This document shows positions 22,303 to 31,240 of a DNA stretch of 64,000 nt, piece by piece. Numbering within the stretch: position 1 is the stretch's first letter; each line of letters begins with the position of its first letter. Where the stretch lies: NCBI GenBank assembly GCA_037349315.1, contig JBAIAC010000059.1, positions 30,598,501 through 30,662,500 of the forward strand, in the 5' to 3' direction. A program made the translations under genes and the position numbers. The notes beneath the pieces were generated by a model. It was not told the origin of the DNA, ran no database searches, and saw only the letters and a list, made by a program, of their open reading frames with translations. Origin of the DNA: Chelydra serpentina (lineage: Eukaryota; Chordata; Testudines; Chelydridae).

Positions 22303-24101
22303 GATGCTGGAACGTACGGACCATGACAACTAGCCTATCACAAGACCTTCAGGCAATCAGCGATGTTCGGAAGACTGTAGTCATCAACGATGAGCTAGCA
22401 TGACTCCAAATCGACATAGTCGCTTTGCAGGAGACACGGCTGCCAGACCCTGGGACTCTCAGGGAAAAGAACTATACGTTCTTCTGGCAAGGGAAGAGTG
22501 CCGAAGAAATCAGAGAGTGTGGTGTTGGATTTGCCGTGAGAAATTCTTTACTGGGGATGGTGGAACCTGGTCAACAAGGAACTGAAAGACTGTTATCACT
22601 CCGACTCCACACATCCACTGGACCCGTCAACCTGATCAGCGTGTATGCACCAACACTCGGCGCCAACAGGGATACCAAGGATGAGTTCTATGATCAGTTA
22701 GACACGATCATCAGGAGTATCCCTAAAGAAGAGCACTTGATACTATTGGGTGACTTCAACGCCAGAGTGGGCGCTGACCACGACTTTTGGCCCACCTGTC
22801 TTGGAAAGTTTGGCGTTGGAGAAATGAATGAGAATGGACAACGACTTCTGGAACTGTGCTCGTACCATGACCTCAGCATCACCAACTCATTCTTCCAGAC
22901 AAAGCCTCAACACAAAGTGTCCTGGAGACACCCTCGCTCCACGCACTGGCACCAACTCGACCTGATCATCATCAGGCGGTCTGCCTTGAAGTGCGTCCTT
23001 CTTACTCGCACCTTCCACAGTGCTGACTGCAACAGTGATCACTCACTGGTGTGCAGCAAGATGAGGCTACAGCCAAAGAAGATCCACCGCTCTAGGCCAG
23101 AGGGCAAACCCCTCATCGATGTGAGCAAGACCGCACACCCAGACAAGGCAGAGAAATTCACCCATGAGCTCTCCGAGGTGCTGAACTGTATGCCTCCCGG
23201 TGGCTGCGCCAAAGAGAGATGGGACCACATCAGAGACGCAGTACACAGCACAGCCATGAAAGTTTTTGGAAAGAAACGAAACATGAATAATGACTGGTTT
23301 GAGGCCAACTCCACCACACTCACTCCAGCCATTGAAGAACGCCGCGCTGTTCACCTGGTGTACAAGCGTTCCCCCAGTCAGAGGACTTTACAAGAGTATC
23401 GATTTGCCAGGAGCAAAGTACAGAGACTAGCTCGATAGTGTGCAAATGATTACTGGCTCCAGCTCTGCCGGAGCATTCAACTATCTGCTGACACTGGAAA
23501 CATCAGGGGAATGTATGATGGCATCAAGAAGGCCATGGGACCCACAAAGAAGTGGAGAGTGTCACTAAAGTCTGCAACAGGCGAAAACATCCAGGACAAG
23601 GGTAAGCAGATGGATATATGGGTGGAGCACTACTCTGAAGTGTACTCCAGGCAAAACACCGTCACCGAAGCTGCCCTCAATACTGTGGATGGTTTTCCCG
23701 TTGAAACTGAGCTGGACGAGAAGCCCACCATGGAAGAACTGAAGAAAGTCATTGAGAGCTTGTCCACAGGAAAGGCTCCAGGAAAGGATGGCATCCCACC
23801 AGAAGTTATCAAGTGTGGCATCAACGTCCTTCTAGAACATCTCCACGACTTCCTCTGTCAGTGCTGGGATGAAGGTGCAGTACCTCAGGATATGAGAGAC
23901 GCCAACATCGTAACCCTCTACAAGAACAAGGGTGATAGAAGCGACTGCAACAACTACAGAGGCATATCGCTCCTGAGTGTTGTGGGTAAAGTCTTTGCAC
24001 ACGTGATCCTGAATAGACTGCAGAAGCTTGCTGACAGAGTTTACCCAGAGTCACAGTGCAGGTTCCGAGCAGGGAGATCCACAACCGACATGGTTTTCTC
24101 C
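22303..24101 (+). pseudogene. non-LTR ORF2, 5' half: APE endonuclease and RT start
   Basis: The frame carries GCWNVRTMT, then DIVALQETRLPD, GVGFAVRNSLL, LISVYAPTL, LLGDFNARVG and SDHSLV, the signature blocks of an apurinic-type endonuclease. It continues through NDYWLQLCRSI, a linker, GKAPGKDGIPPEVIK and YRGISLLSVVGKVFAHVILNRL, the beginning of RT. It breaks off at FRAGRSTTDMVFS, where the minus-strand half begins. In-frame stops are TGA at 22399-22401 and TAG at 23436-23438. The 5' UTR runs from about 21660. No activity is expected. Confidence 0.85.
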
Positions 24102-24171
24102 TGCAGGAGGCTGCAGTATGAAGGTCTGCAGTTATGCTCTGGGCTTAGAGTGGGAAAGGAGAAAACGTGGG

Positions 24172-24957
24172 TGGGGAGTCATCGTGGATAGTTCTCTGAA
24201 GATGTCCGTGCAGCGGCAGTCAAAAAAGTAAACAGGATGTTAGGAATCATTAAAAAAGGGATAGAGAATAAGATGGAGAATATTTTATTGCCCTTATACA
24301 AATCCATGATGCGCCCACATTTTGAATACTGCGTACAAATGTGGTCTCATCTCAAGAAGGATATACTGGCATTAGAAAAGTTTCATAGAAGGGCAACTAA
24401 AATGATTAGGGGTTTGGAACGGGTCCCATATGAGGAGAGATTAAAGAGTCTAGGACTTTTTAGCTTAGAAAAGAGGAGACTAAGGGGGGATATGGTAGAG
24501 GTATATAAAATTATGAGTGGTGTGGAGGAAGTGAATAAGGAAAAGGTATTTACTTGTTCCCATAATAGAAGAACTAGGGGCCACCCAACGAAATTAGTGG
24601 GCAGCAGGTTTAAAACAAATAAAAGGAAGTTCTTCTTCACACAGCGCACAGTCAACCTGTGGAACTCCTTGCCTGAGGAGGCTGTGAAGGCTAGGACTAT
24701 AACAGGGTTTAAAAGAGAACTGCATAAATTCATGGAGGTTAAGTCCATTAATGGCTATTAGCCAGAATGGGTAAGAAATGGTGTCCTTAGCCTCTGTTTG
24801 TCAAAGGGGGGTGATGGATGGCAGGAGAGAGATCACTTGATCATTACCTGTTGTGTCCACTCACTCCGGGTCACCTGGCATTGGCCACTGTCGGTGGACA
24901 GGATACTGGGCTGGATGGACTTTGGTCTGACCCAGTACGGCCTTTCTTATGTTCTTA
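24172..24957 (+). mobile_element. CR1 LINE, 5'-truncated (subfamily B)
   Basis: Very similar to 13620-14463. It starts in VIVDSSLK, with an early frameshift, then runs open through MMRPHFEYCVQMW, KMIRGLERVPYEER and [10 protein letters not shown] to TAG. The same 3' UTR ends TTCTTATGTTCTTA. It is inserted in element D. Confidence 0.9.
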
Positions 24958-25199
24958 AGCAACCTGAAGCCCTGGGATCCTGGCTCTGAGGGAAGGGTGC
25001 ACCCAGAGGATGGTGAAGAGGACTGACAGAAATAAAGTATTAAGCAGCCCAGGGAAAGAGCAGCAAACTTTGGGACCTTGGCCACTCAGTTGTAGGGTCC
25101 CTGGGCTGGAACCGGGAGCAGTGGGCAGGCCCAGGTTCCCCTACCAGCCACTGGGGAAGTGGCACAGCCTGGGCAGTGGAAAAGAAGACTGCCTGGGAC

Positions 25200-25836
25200 C
25201 ATAGGCGCCGACTTTTGTCGGCGCCGGTGGGTGGTTGCGCCCTGGCCACCCCTAACTCCACCCCGAGCCCCGTCCCAACTCCACCCCGGCCCCGCCCCTT
25301 CCCCAAATCCCCCTGCCTCCTCCCCCGGGAAAAAATTGGTGGGTGCTGAGCACCCACCGGCAGCTCCCTGTCGGCCCACCCCACCCATGCCCAACTCACC
25401 TTCCGGGTTCCTGCCAGAGGGAGGCGCCTCCCGCCGAAAAGCCGTGCCTTTTTTTAGCCCAGCCACCCGCCTCTCAGCTGTGCGGCGGGGGGGGGGGGGC
25501 GCGGGGGAAAGAGCAGTGGGGCGGTGCCTCGGGGGAGGGGTATGGCCCTCCCCATACCTCTTCCCCGAGGCGCCGCCCTGCTGCACTTACCCCTGCGGCC
25601 CCCCTGCCGCACAGCTGAGAGGCGGGTGGCTGGGCTAAAAAAAGCCGTGGCTTTTTGGCTGGACTAAAAAAAGGCTTTTCAGCAGGAGATGCCTCCCTCC
25701 GGCAGGAACCCGGAAGGTGAGTTGGGCACGGGTGGGTGGGGAGGCCGGCGGGGAGCTGCCGGTGGGTGCTCAGCACCCACCAATTTTTCCCTGTGGGTGC
25801 TCCAGCCCTGGAGCACCCACGGAGTCAGCGCCTATG
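25200..25836. mobile_element. palindromic hAT MITE, CATAGGCGCC family
   Basis: 637 bp between CATAGGCGCCGAC and GTCAGCGCCTATG. Perfect 8-bp duplications CCTGGGAC lie at 25192-25199 and 25837-25844. Most of its length is a long inverted repeat (arms around 25330-25490 and 25600-25800), so the single strand could fold into one large hairpin. Confidence 0.92.
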
Positions 25837-26147
25837 CCTGGGACAGTTTGTCCAGTAGGGGAGGACTATAGTGACCTGGCAGAAGGGCCAAGCCATGAAG
25901 AGGGACTACCTTGACTAATGCATTGGGAGGCACCTGACTTCAGAGAGAGAGAGACAGCATGGGGTGAGAAACCAAAGGAGGGGGCATCAGACTGATCGTG
26001 AGCTAATCCCTAGTTGAGCCACAAAGAGATGCCCTGGGATTGACTAGCAAAAGTTGTGACAGGATGGTGGCGAGGTGTCACAGGGTAACTGGCTCTTTAA
26101 GGGGGAGATGAGTCCAGGCCAACCTGGCAGACACTTAGCTTGCCTCC

Positions 26148-26643
26148 TGTCACGGAGTATAAGGGGAGTCCGGCCCTGCACCCCTCTTCCCCGGATTCAC
26201 TGGGAGTCTCAGCCAGCCAGTAGAACAGAAGGTTTATTAGAGATGCCAGGAACACAGCCCAACCAGAGCTTGTCAGTACATCCAGGACCCCTCAGTCGGG
26301 TCCTTCCGGGGGGCAGGGAGCTTAGACCCCAGCCTGGGGCTCCCTGCATTTCGCCCCGCAGCTCCAAACGGGGCAGGGAGGCCAGACCCCTGTCTGCCTC
26401 TCTCCCCTCTTCTCCGGCCAGCCCCAAACTGAAACCAAAAAGCCAAACCCTCCAGCAGCCTCTCTTCCCCTCCCCCGGGGCCCCTCCTCTAGCCTGTCCA
26501 TTCTCCCAGCCAAAGGTGTCACCTCCCAACCCCCGTCCTGGCTCATGTTACAGCCTCAGGTAAAGTCTCGCATTTCCAATGCAGCCTGTCCCAATGCAGC
26601 CAGCCTCTCAGGTCAGATCCATCTTGCTCTCTACTCCGTCACA
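26148..26643 (-). repeat. 3' LTR of the Gypsy-like element
   Basis: Begins TGTCACGGAGTA on the plus strand and ends TACTCCGTCACA, so the ends are short inverted repeats. It is downstream of the ORF in minus-strand sense. Confidence 0.92.
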
Positions 26644-26656
26644 TCTCTCCCCCCTT
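26644..26656 (-). promoter_or_regulatory. polypurine tract
   Basis: On the minus strand GAAGGGGGGAGAGA directly abuts the 3' LTR, the expected site for plus-strand priming. Confidence 0.8.
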
Positions 26657-26685
26657 CGAGACTGAATTGAGCGGGGTCACTTTAG

Positions 26686-29600
26686 CTAGTGACCTGGGGA
26701 AGTTCGAACCCGGTCACACCAGGCCGTTACAGTTCGACGAGCTCCCTTAGGTCGGGGGTGCTTGATGGCACCCGCAGGCCGCATGTGGGAAGGTTTATGC
26801 GGCCCGTGCCCTTTTTCCATCCCCAAACCCCTGGGGTTCAAGCTGAGATGAGCTCTTTTCCCAGCGCTCCAGTCTGGAGGGCTGTAGTTCGGGCTCTCTG
26901 GGTTAAGAGCCTCCCTCTTGATCTGGTCCCCTCTCTGACCACGTGTCTGTGTCACCAGCCGCTCGGCATCGGCCCCTTTTCCTGGATGCAGCCACGTCGG
27001 GGCGAAGTGGTGAATATACACTGTAAAGCGCCACCCAAATAGATCCGGCTGCTGCTTCTTAAGGGCCTGCCCCATGGCCAGGCATTCCCTCTCTATGGCC
27101 GGACCATTCTGCCTCCAGGGCAGCAGCTCCTTGCTCAGATACCCGATGGGGTGTCTCCTCCGCTTCGCATAGGCCTGCATCAGCACCGCGCCCAGCCCTG
27201 TGTCTGAGGCTTCGGTGAACACTGTACAGGGCTTGGCCCCGTCTGGGTTTACTCGATCTATAGGGCCCTGGATTAGAGCCTCCTTCAGTGCACAGAGAGC
27301 CCTCTGGCCCTGCTCGGTCCAGACTGCCTCATCTGGCTTCCTCTTCTTACCTAGCTCTGTGATGGGGGCAGCTAGGGAGCTAAAGGGGGGTACAAACCTC
27401 TGGTAGTACCCCGCCATCCTGCTAAAGGCCTGGACCTGTTTCTTGGTCTGGGGAACAGGCCAATCTCTGATCGCCTCCGCCTTGGCCAGCCCTGGGCTGC
27501 TGAATGACTGGTTCACCTTTAAAGCCAGCCTGTCCTTGGGCTCTCTCTCCAGGTTCTGGGCTCTTTTCCCAGTTACTCTGAACGGGGGACACCTGATGGG
27601 AGGATGGGCTCCCATCTCAGGGGAGAGATCCATCAGAGGGTCTTCCCCCTTCTTGTCCCAATTGTCCCTTACCGGTTCTAGGGGTCCCCTTACTCTCCTC
27701 CCATACCACAGCTTGAAAGGGAAGCCCCCTGGTGATTCCTGGGGCACTTCCCTGTGCCATCGGTGGGGCAGGTACTTGTCCCAGTCCTGTGGATGCTGAT
27801 TTATGCAAGTCCTCAGCATCATCCTCACGGTCCCCTGAACTCTCTCCACCAGCCCGTTGGACTGAGGGTGATATGCAGAGGCCCAGGTGGGCCAGATCCC
27901 ACCTTTCTCCCACACGCCCCGGAGCCGGGCTGAGATGACCTCGGATCCCTGATCCGTAAAGACCTCGCTGGGGACCCCCATTCTGCTGAAGATGGACAGC
28001 AGCGCGTCTGCCTCGGTGTCTGCCCCGGTGGAGGACAGAGCCACCACTTCTGGGTAGCGGGTGGCGAAATCCATCACCACCAGGATGCATTTCTTCCCTG
28101 ACCAGGTTGCCCTGCTGAGGGGCCCCACCCTATTCATAGCCACCTTCTGGAAAGGTTCCTCCCTGATGGGCAGGGACCTCCAGGGATCTTCTCCCTTACC
28201 CTGGGCCAGGTACAATAGCCGGTGATGATACTTCGGGTGCCCCACCGGCTGCCTCCTGATTCCCCGCAGTCCCACTTCCCCTTGGGAAGCCCATTCCCGG
28301 CACAGGAATCCCTTCTCCCACAGGGATCTGTCTCTGCAGTCTTCCCCAAGGGGGTTTGCAGCGCTGTGGCCAGCAAGTTCCCTTAGCTTCTCCAAAGCGG
28401 GATCCCTCTGCAGCTCACTGGCCAGGCCTGGGGTCACCGCCCCACTGAGCCCTGTCCCTGGTGGCTCCCTCCCTGCTGTGGAATCACTTCCCGGCAGCAC
28501 CTCTGGACCAGGCAAGCCTGGTTGGCAGCTGTCCTGCCCTGCCTGTGTGTTCCCCCACTCAGCTGGGGTCTCTGCTCCCCGCGGGCTCAGCGCTGCCCTG
28601 GCTGTCCCTGTGGGGCCAGGCAGCGAGCTCGCTGCTTTGGTCACAGCATCAGAGACTGCCTGAGCCACCTCTCCATTGTGCAGGGGGGTGGGGAGCATCT
28701 CTCTGTCGCACCCCGCCCTAGGGGTCTGGTTACAGGCAGGCAGGGAACCGGGGCCTGGCAGCTCCTCCCCCCTGCCAGCCAGGTCATTTGCATTTTCACT
28801 GACCATTTCCCTCTTAGCCCATTGGTTTCCTGAGTTCAAATTCAAATCCTCAGCCGTTACAGGGCCTGGATCCTGTCCCAAAGATACACAGTCACCCCCC
28901 AACAGCACCTCACCGCTGATATCCTGGAGACCCCCAACCACCAGCCAGCCCGACCCCTCCTGGGTCTGCACAGGGATCTGGGCCTTAGGCAGGGCGAATG
29001 GGTCCGTCCCTGGGACCCTCACCCAGGTCACACAGCCCCTCAGCATCTGGTGGGGGTGCACCACCCGGGGCCTGACCACAATTCTCTCTGTCCTGGGGTC
29101 TTGCCACCCCCCGAATGTCTCTCCATTGACCATCACCTTCCGTTCCCACTGGGGGTCCATAGGGCTTGAGTCCAGGGCCAGGAGTGGAAATCCGTCCACC
29201 ATCCCACCCATCTGGCTGGCGGAGTTTATGGCCTTGGGACCCAGCAAGGGGGTTAGATCCCGGGGCTTTTCCGCAGGGTCTCCCTGGTTCCAATCACCAG
29301 CCTGCTCCAAGGCAGTGAGGTGGGCCTCCGCATCCCCACCCTCCTTAACTAGGGGCAGCAATTTAGGATCGAGGTTCCCTGCGGAGCTGGCACCCCGGGA
29401 TCTGTCCCCACTTACCCCTGGCCAGTCCCCTATGCCTCTCCGTTCCACCACCGCAGGTTCACGCTGCTGCTGCTGCTTCTTCTGTAGGTCTTTCTCGGAC
29501 TCTTGCTGTCTCTCACCGTCCTCTTGCTCTCTCGGACTCTGCTCCAGTCCCATCCGTCTCCGATCCCCTGCCGGGGAACCCGATCGTGAAGACCCCCGTC

Positions 29601-29967
29601 TGGTTGGGGACCAGAGTCTTGGGGATGCCAGGCTATCACTCCAGCTGCTCCCAGATCCTGCTGTAGCCCCATTGGGGTCAGGAATCTGCTCCCTGGAATG
29701 GTCATCCTCCTCCAGCCGCGTGATTAACTGGACTTTAGTGAGCTTTCCAATGTGTATCCCTCTCTTTTTGCGCAGGGTTACAATGCTCTTCTTAAGGAGA
29801 AGGCGATACGCCATCACGTCACTGCTCCCAAGTTGCTGTGGATCCGCAGGCCTGTGTGCTCTTCGCTCCCCACGGTTTCCAGGAAGAACCCCAAGTGTGC
29901 CAGCCCTTCTCCAGGTCACCGCCTCTTTGCCAGGATTGAGCTGCAGCTCCTCCGCCCCTGGGTCCAC
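26686..29967 (-). CDS. Gypsy-like fused ORF: gag remnant, protease, integrase, RNase H
   Basis: A 1093-codon frame; the real start may be the ATG at residue 52 (29814). Order by residue: a gag-like N-terminus with basic and Gln-rich stretches (52-225); a retropepsin-like segment (277-365) in which the DTG-type catalytic triplet reads D290-P-R; a spacer; an integrase core (about 600-770) with Asp633, Asp672 and Glu708, a perfect D-35-E spacing; then an RT thumb/connection and RNase H segment (815-990). The RT fingers and palm are absent. In RNase H the first acidic residue is Glu919 in FTEAS and the third position reads IHH, so the site looks dead. Normal Gypsy order is protease-RT-RNase H-integrase. 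The frame remains open across all junctions. Confidence 0.75.
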   Translation of the reverse strand: MDPGAEELQLNPGKEAVTWRRAGTLGVLPGNRGERRAHRPADPQQLGSSDVMAYRLLLKKSIVTLRKKRGIHIGKLTKVQLITRLEEDDHSREQIPDPNGATAGSGSSWSDSLASPRLWSPTRRGSSRSGSPAGDRRRMGLEQSPREQEDGERQQESEKDLQKKQQQQREPAVVERRGIGDWPGVSGDRSRGASSAGNLDPKLLPLVKEGGDAEAHLTALEQAGDWNQGDPAEKPRDLTPLLGPKAINSASQMGGMVDGFPLLALDSSPMDPQWERKVMVNGETFGGWQDPRTERIVVRPRVVHPHQMLRGCVTWVRVPGTDPFALPKAQIPVQTQEGSGWLVVGGLQDISGEVLLGGDCVSLGQDPGPVTAEDLNLNSGNQWAKREMVSENANDLAGRGEELPGPGSLPACNQTPRAGCDREMLPTPLHNGEVAQAVSDAVTKAASSLPGPTGTARAALSPRGAETPAEWGNTQAGQDSCQPGLPGPEVLPGSDSTAGREPPGTGLSGAVTPGLASELQRDPALEKLRELAGHSAANPLGEDCRDRSLWEKGFLCREWASQGEVGLRGIRRQPVGHPKYHHRLLYLAQGKGEDPWRSLPIREEPFQKVAMNRVGPLSRATWSGKKCILVVMDFATRYPEVVALSSTGADTEADALLSIFSRMGVPSEVFTDQGSEVISARLRGVWEKGGIWPTWASAYHPQSNGLVERVQGTVRMMLRTCINQHPQDWDKYLPHRWHREVPQESPGGFPFKLWYGRRVRGPLEPVRDNWDKKGEDPLMDLSPEMGAHPPIRCPPFRVTGKRAQNLEREPKDRLALKVNQSFSSPGLAKAEAIRDWPVPQTKKQVQAFSRMAGYYQRFVPPFSSLAAPITELGKKRKPDEAVWTEQGQRALCALKEALIQGPIDRVNPDGAKPCTVFTEASDTGLGAVLMQAYAKRRRHPIGYLSKELLPWRQNGPAIERECLAMGQALKKQQPDLFGWRFTVYIHHFAPTWLHPGKGADAERLVTQTRGQRGDQIKREALNPESPNYSPPDWSAGKRAHLSLNPRGLGMEKGHGPHKPSHMRPAGAIKHPRPKGARRTVTAWCDRVRTSPGH

Positions 29968-30256
29968 TCACGGCACCCCCAGGGGAACCCTGTCACTGCA
30001 AAATTCCTTCTCTCTCCCAGGGCCAAGCCGCAGGCTCCTCCGCCCCTGGGACTGCTCACTGCAGAGCCCAGGGGGACCCCATCATTGCACAGTCCTTCTT
30101 GCTGGTCACACACTCCCAGGGGTTAAGCGTAGCTCCTCCGCTCCCCGAAACCGCTCCTCCGTGAGTCTTCAGCACGCCTGGTCCTCGTTAGCCCCCCTTC
30201 GTTCTACTGCTCCCCAGTTACTTACTGCAGGAAGCGCCGTTCACGGGGTGCAGAAC

Positions 30257-30274
30257 ATCCCACCGCTGCCACCA
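30257..30274 (-). promoter_or_regulatory. primer binding site, tRNA-Leu type
   Basis: The plus strand reads ATCCCACCGCTGCCACCA, which from memory equals the 3' end of vertebrate tRNA-Leu (AAG/UAG) with CCA. It sits 2 bp inside the 5' LTR. Confidence 0.78.
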
Positions 30275-30276
30275 GT

Positions 30277-30772
30277 TGTCACGGAGTATAAGGGGAGTCC
30301 GGCCCTGCACCCCTCTTCCCCGGATTCACTGGGAGTCTCAGCCAGCCAGTAGAACAGAAGGTTTATTAGAGATGCCAGGAACACAGCCCAACCAGAGCTT
30401 GTCAGTACATCCAGGACCCCTCAGTCGGGTCCTTCCGGGGGGCAGGGAGCTTAGACCCCAGCCTGGGGCTCCCTGCATTTCGCCCCGCAGCTCCAAACGG
30501 GGCAGGGAGGCCAGACCCCTGTCTGCCTCTCTCCCCTCTTCTCCGGCCAGCCCCAAACTGAAACCAAAAAGCCAAACCCTCCAGCAGCCTCTCTTCCCCT
30601 CCCCCGGGGCCCCTCCTCTAGCCTGTCCATTCTCCCAGCCAAAGGTGTCACCTCCCAACCCCCGTCCTGGCTCATGTTACAGCCTCAGGTAAAGTCTCGC
30701 ATTTCCAATGCAGCCTGTCCCAATGCAGCCAGCCTCTCAGGTCAGATCCATCTCGCTCTCTACTCCGTCACA
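30277..30772 (-). repeat. 5' LTR of the Gypsy-like element
   Basis: Same length and almost the same sequence as 26148-26643. It is followed on the plus strand by the target duplication CCTCC. Confidence 0.92.
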
Positions 30773-31240
30773 CCTCCCCAGGAAGGTCACGTGACTAAAT
30801 CAGCTGTGGCAGCACCACCAGGTTAGCTACTGCCTCAGTTTCCTCCTCTTGGGCTTTCATCTATCGTATCGAGTAACATCTGAAAGCAAATCACAGAAGA
30901 TTCTGGGGACCCTGAAACCTTGACAGAGACCATGGAGAGCCTCCAAGGAGCAGGAGGGCCGTGTGAGCTGCTCTATGCAGAGAGGCTCTCCCTAGCGCCA
31001 AGGCAGATCACTTTAAAAGTTGTCCCTTTAAGAGTAAGGGGTTTCCTGGTCCTGCTTGCAGGCTAGGGGGCTATGAGGGAAACTGTGTGGTCTGGCTCCT
31101 CTCTGGGCTATCTATGAAGAGCTAACCTAAAGCAAGGTGGATTGAGTTGGGCCTCTCTCTGTTTTTGGTTCTTGTGTGTTAGGGTTCTGGATTCCAAGAA
31201 ATAAAGTAGTGCTTCGCTGCAACCTTCCAGCAGCAGTATT

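Larger units (their letters stand above)
20004..24104 (-). mobile_element. near full-length non-LTR retrotransposon with 5' inversion (twin priming)
   Basis: The 3' half (RT core to a C-terminal zinc finger) lies on the minus strand at 21640-20004. The 5' half (5' UTR, endonuclease, start of RT) lies on the plus strand at about 21651-24104. The whole is flanked by a perfect 13-bp duplication AGGAGGCTGCAGT at 19991-20003 and 24105-24117. The halves share about 40 nt (21599-21638 against 24062-24101, inverted). This arrangement, with the inner end of the inverted arm being the 5' end, is what twin priming produces. The 3' end on the minus strand is a short CAA repeat. It is not CR1; the clade is not assigned (an APE-type, RTE- or L2-like lineage is possible). 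Confidence 0.88.
26148..30772 (-). mobile_element. young Gypsy-like LTR retrotransposon with rearranged interior
   Basis: Two 496-bp LTRs (26148-26643 and 30277-30772) bound a 3.6-kb interior on the minus strand. A perfect 5-bp duplication CCTCC flanks it (26143-26147, 30773-30777). By eye the LTRs differ at about one site (near 26624), which implies a recent insertion. A primer binding site and polypurine tract are in place. The interior carries one long ORF with an abnormal domain order and no RT palm. It is probably non-autonomous, moved by proteins of a relative. Confidence 0.9.
19828..31240 (+). mobile_element. element D, LTR-type repeat split by later insertions (copy 1)
   Basis: Pieces are 19828-20003, 24105-24171, 24958-25199, 25837-26147 and 30773-31240. 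The left piece has CTACCCCACACAAGG and a TATA-like TTATAAAACC; the right piece ends after AATAAA at 31200-31205. The block CCCCTACCAGCCACTGG...CTGCCTGGGACAGTTTG recurs at 52150-52225 in D copy 2, where the left end also recurs (51030). This supports one interspersed family with LTR-like transcription signals. No coding region is visible. That all pieces are one element is inferred from order and orientation. Confidence 0.5.

Noticed and set aside
25086..25776. Similar proline- and glycine-rich frames on both strands
   Set aside because: They arise because the palindromic MITE reads alike in both directions; they are not genes.
28676..30352. Long plus-strand frame of about 558 codons
   Set aside because: It is antisense to the LTR-element ORF, shows only GC-biased low-complexity composition and partly overlaps the LTR; no domain is visible.
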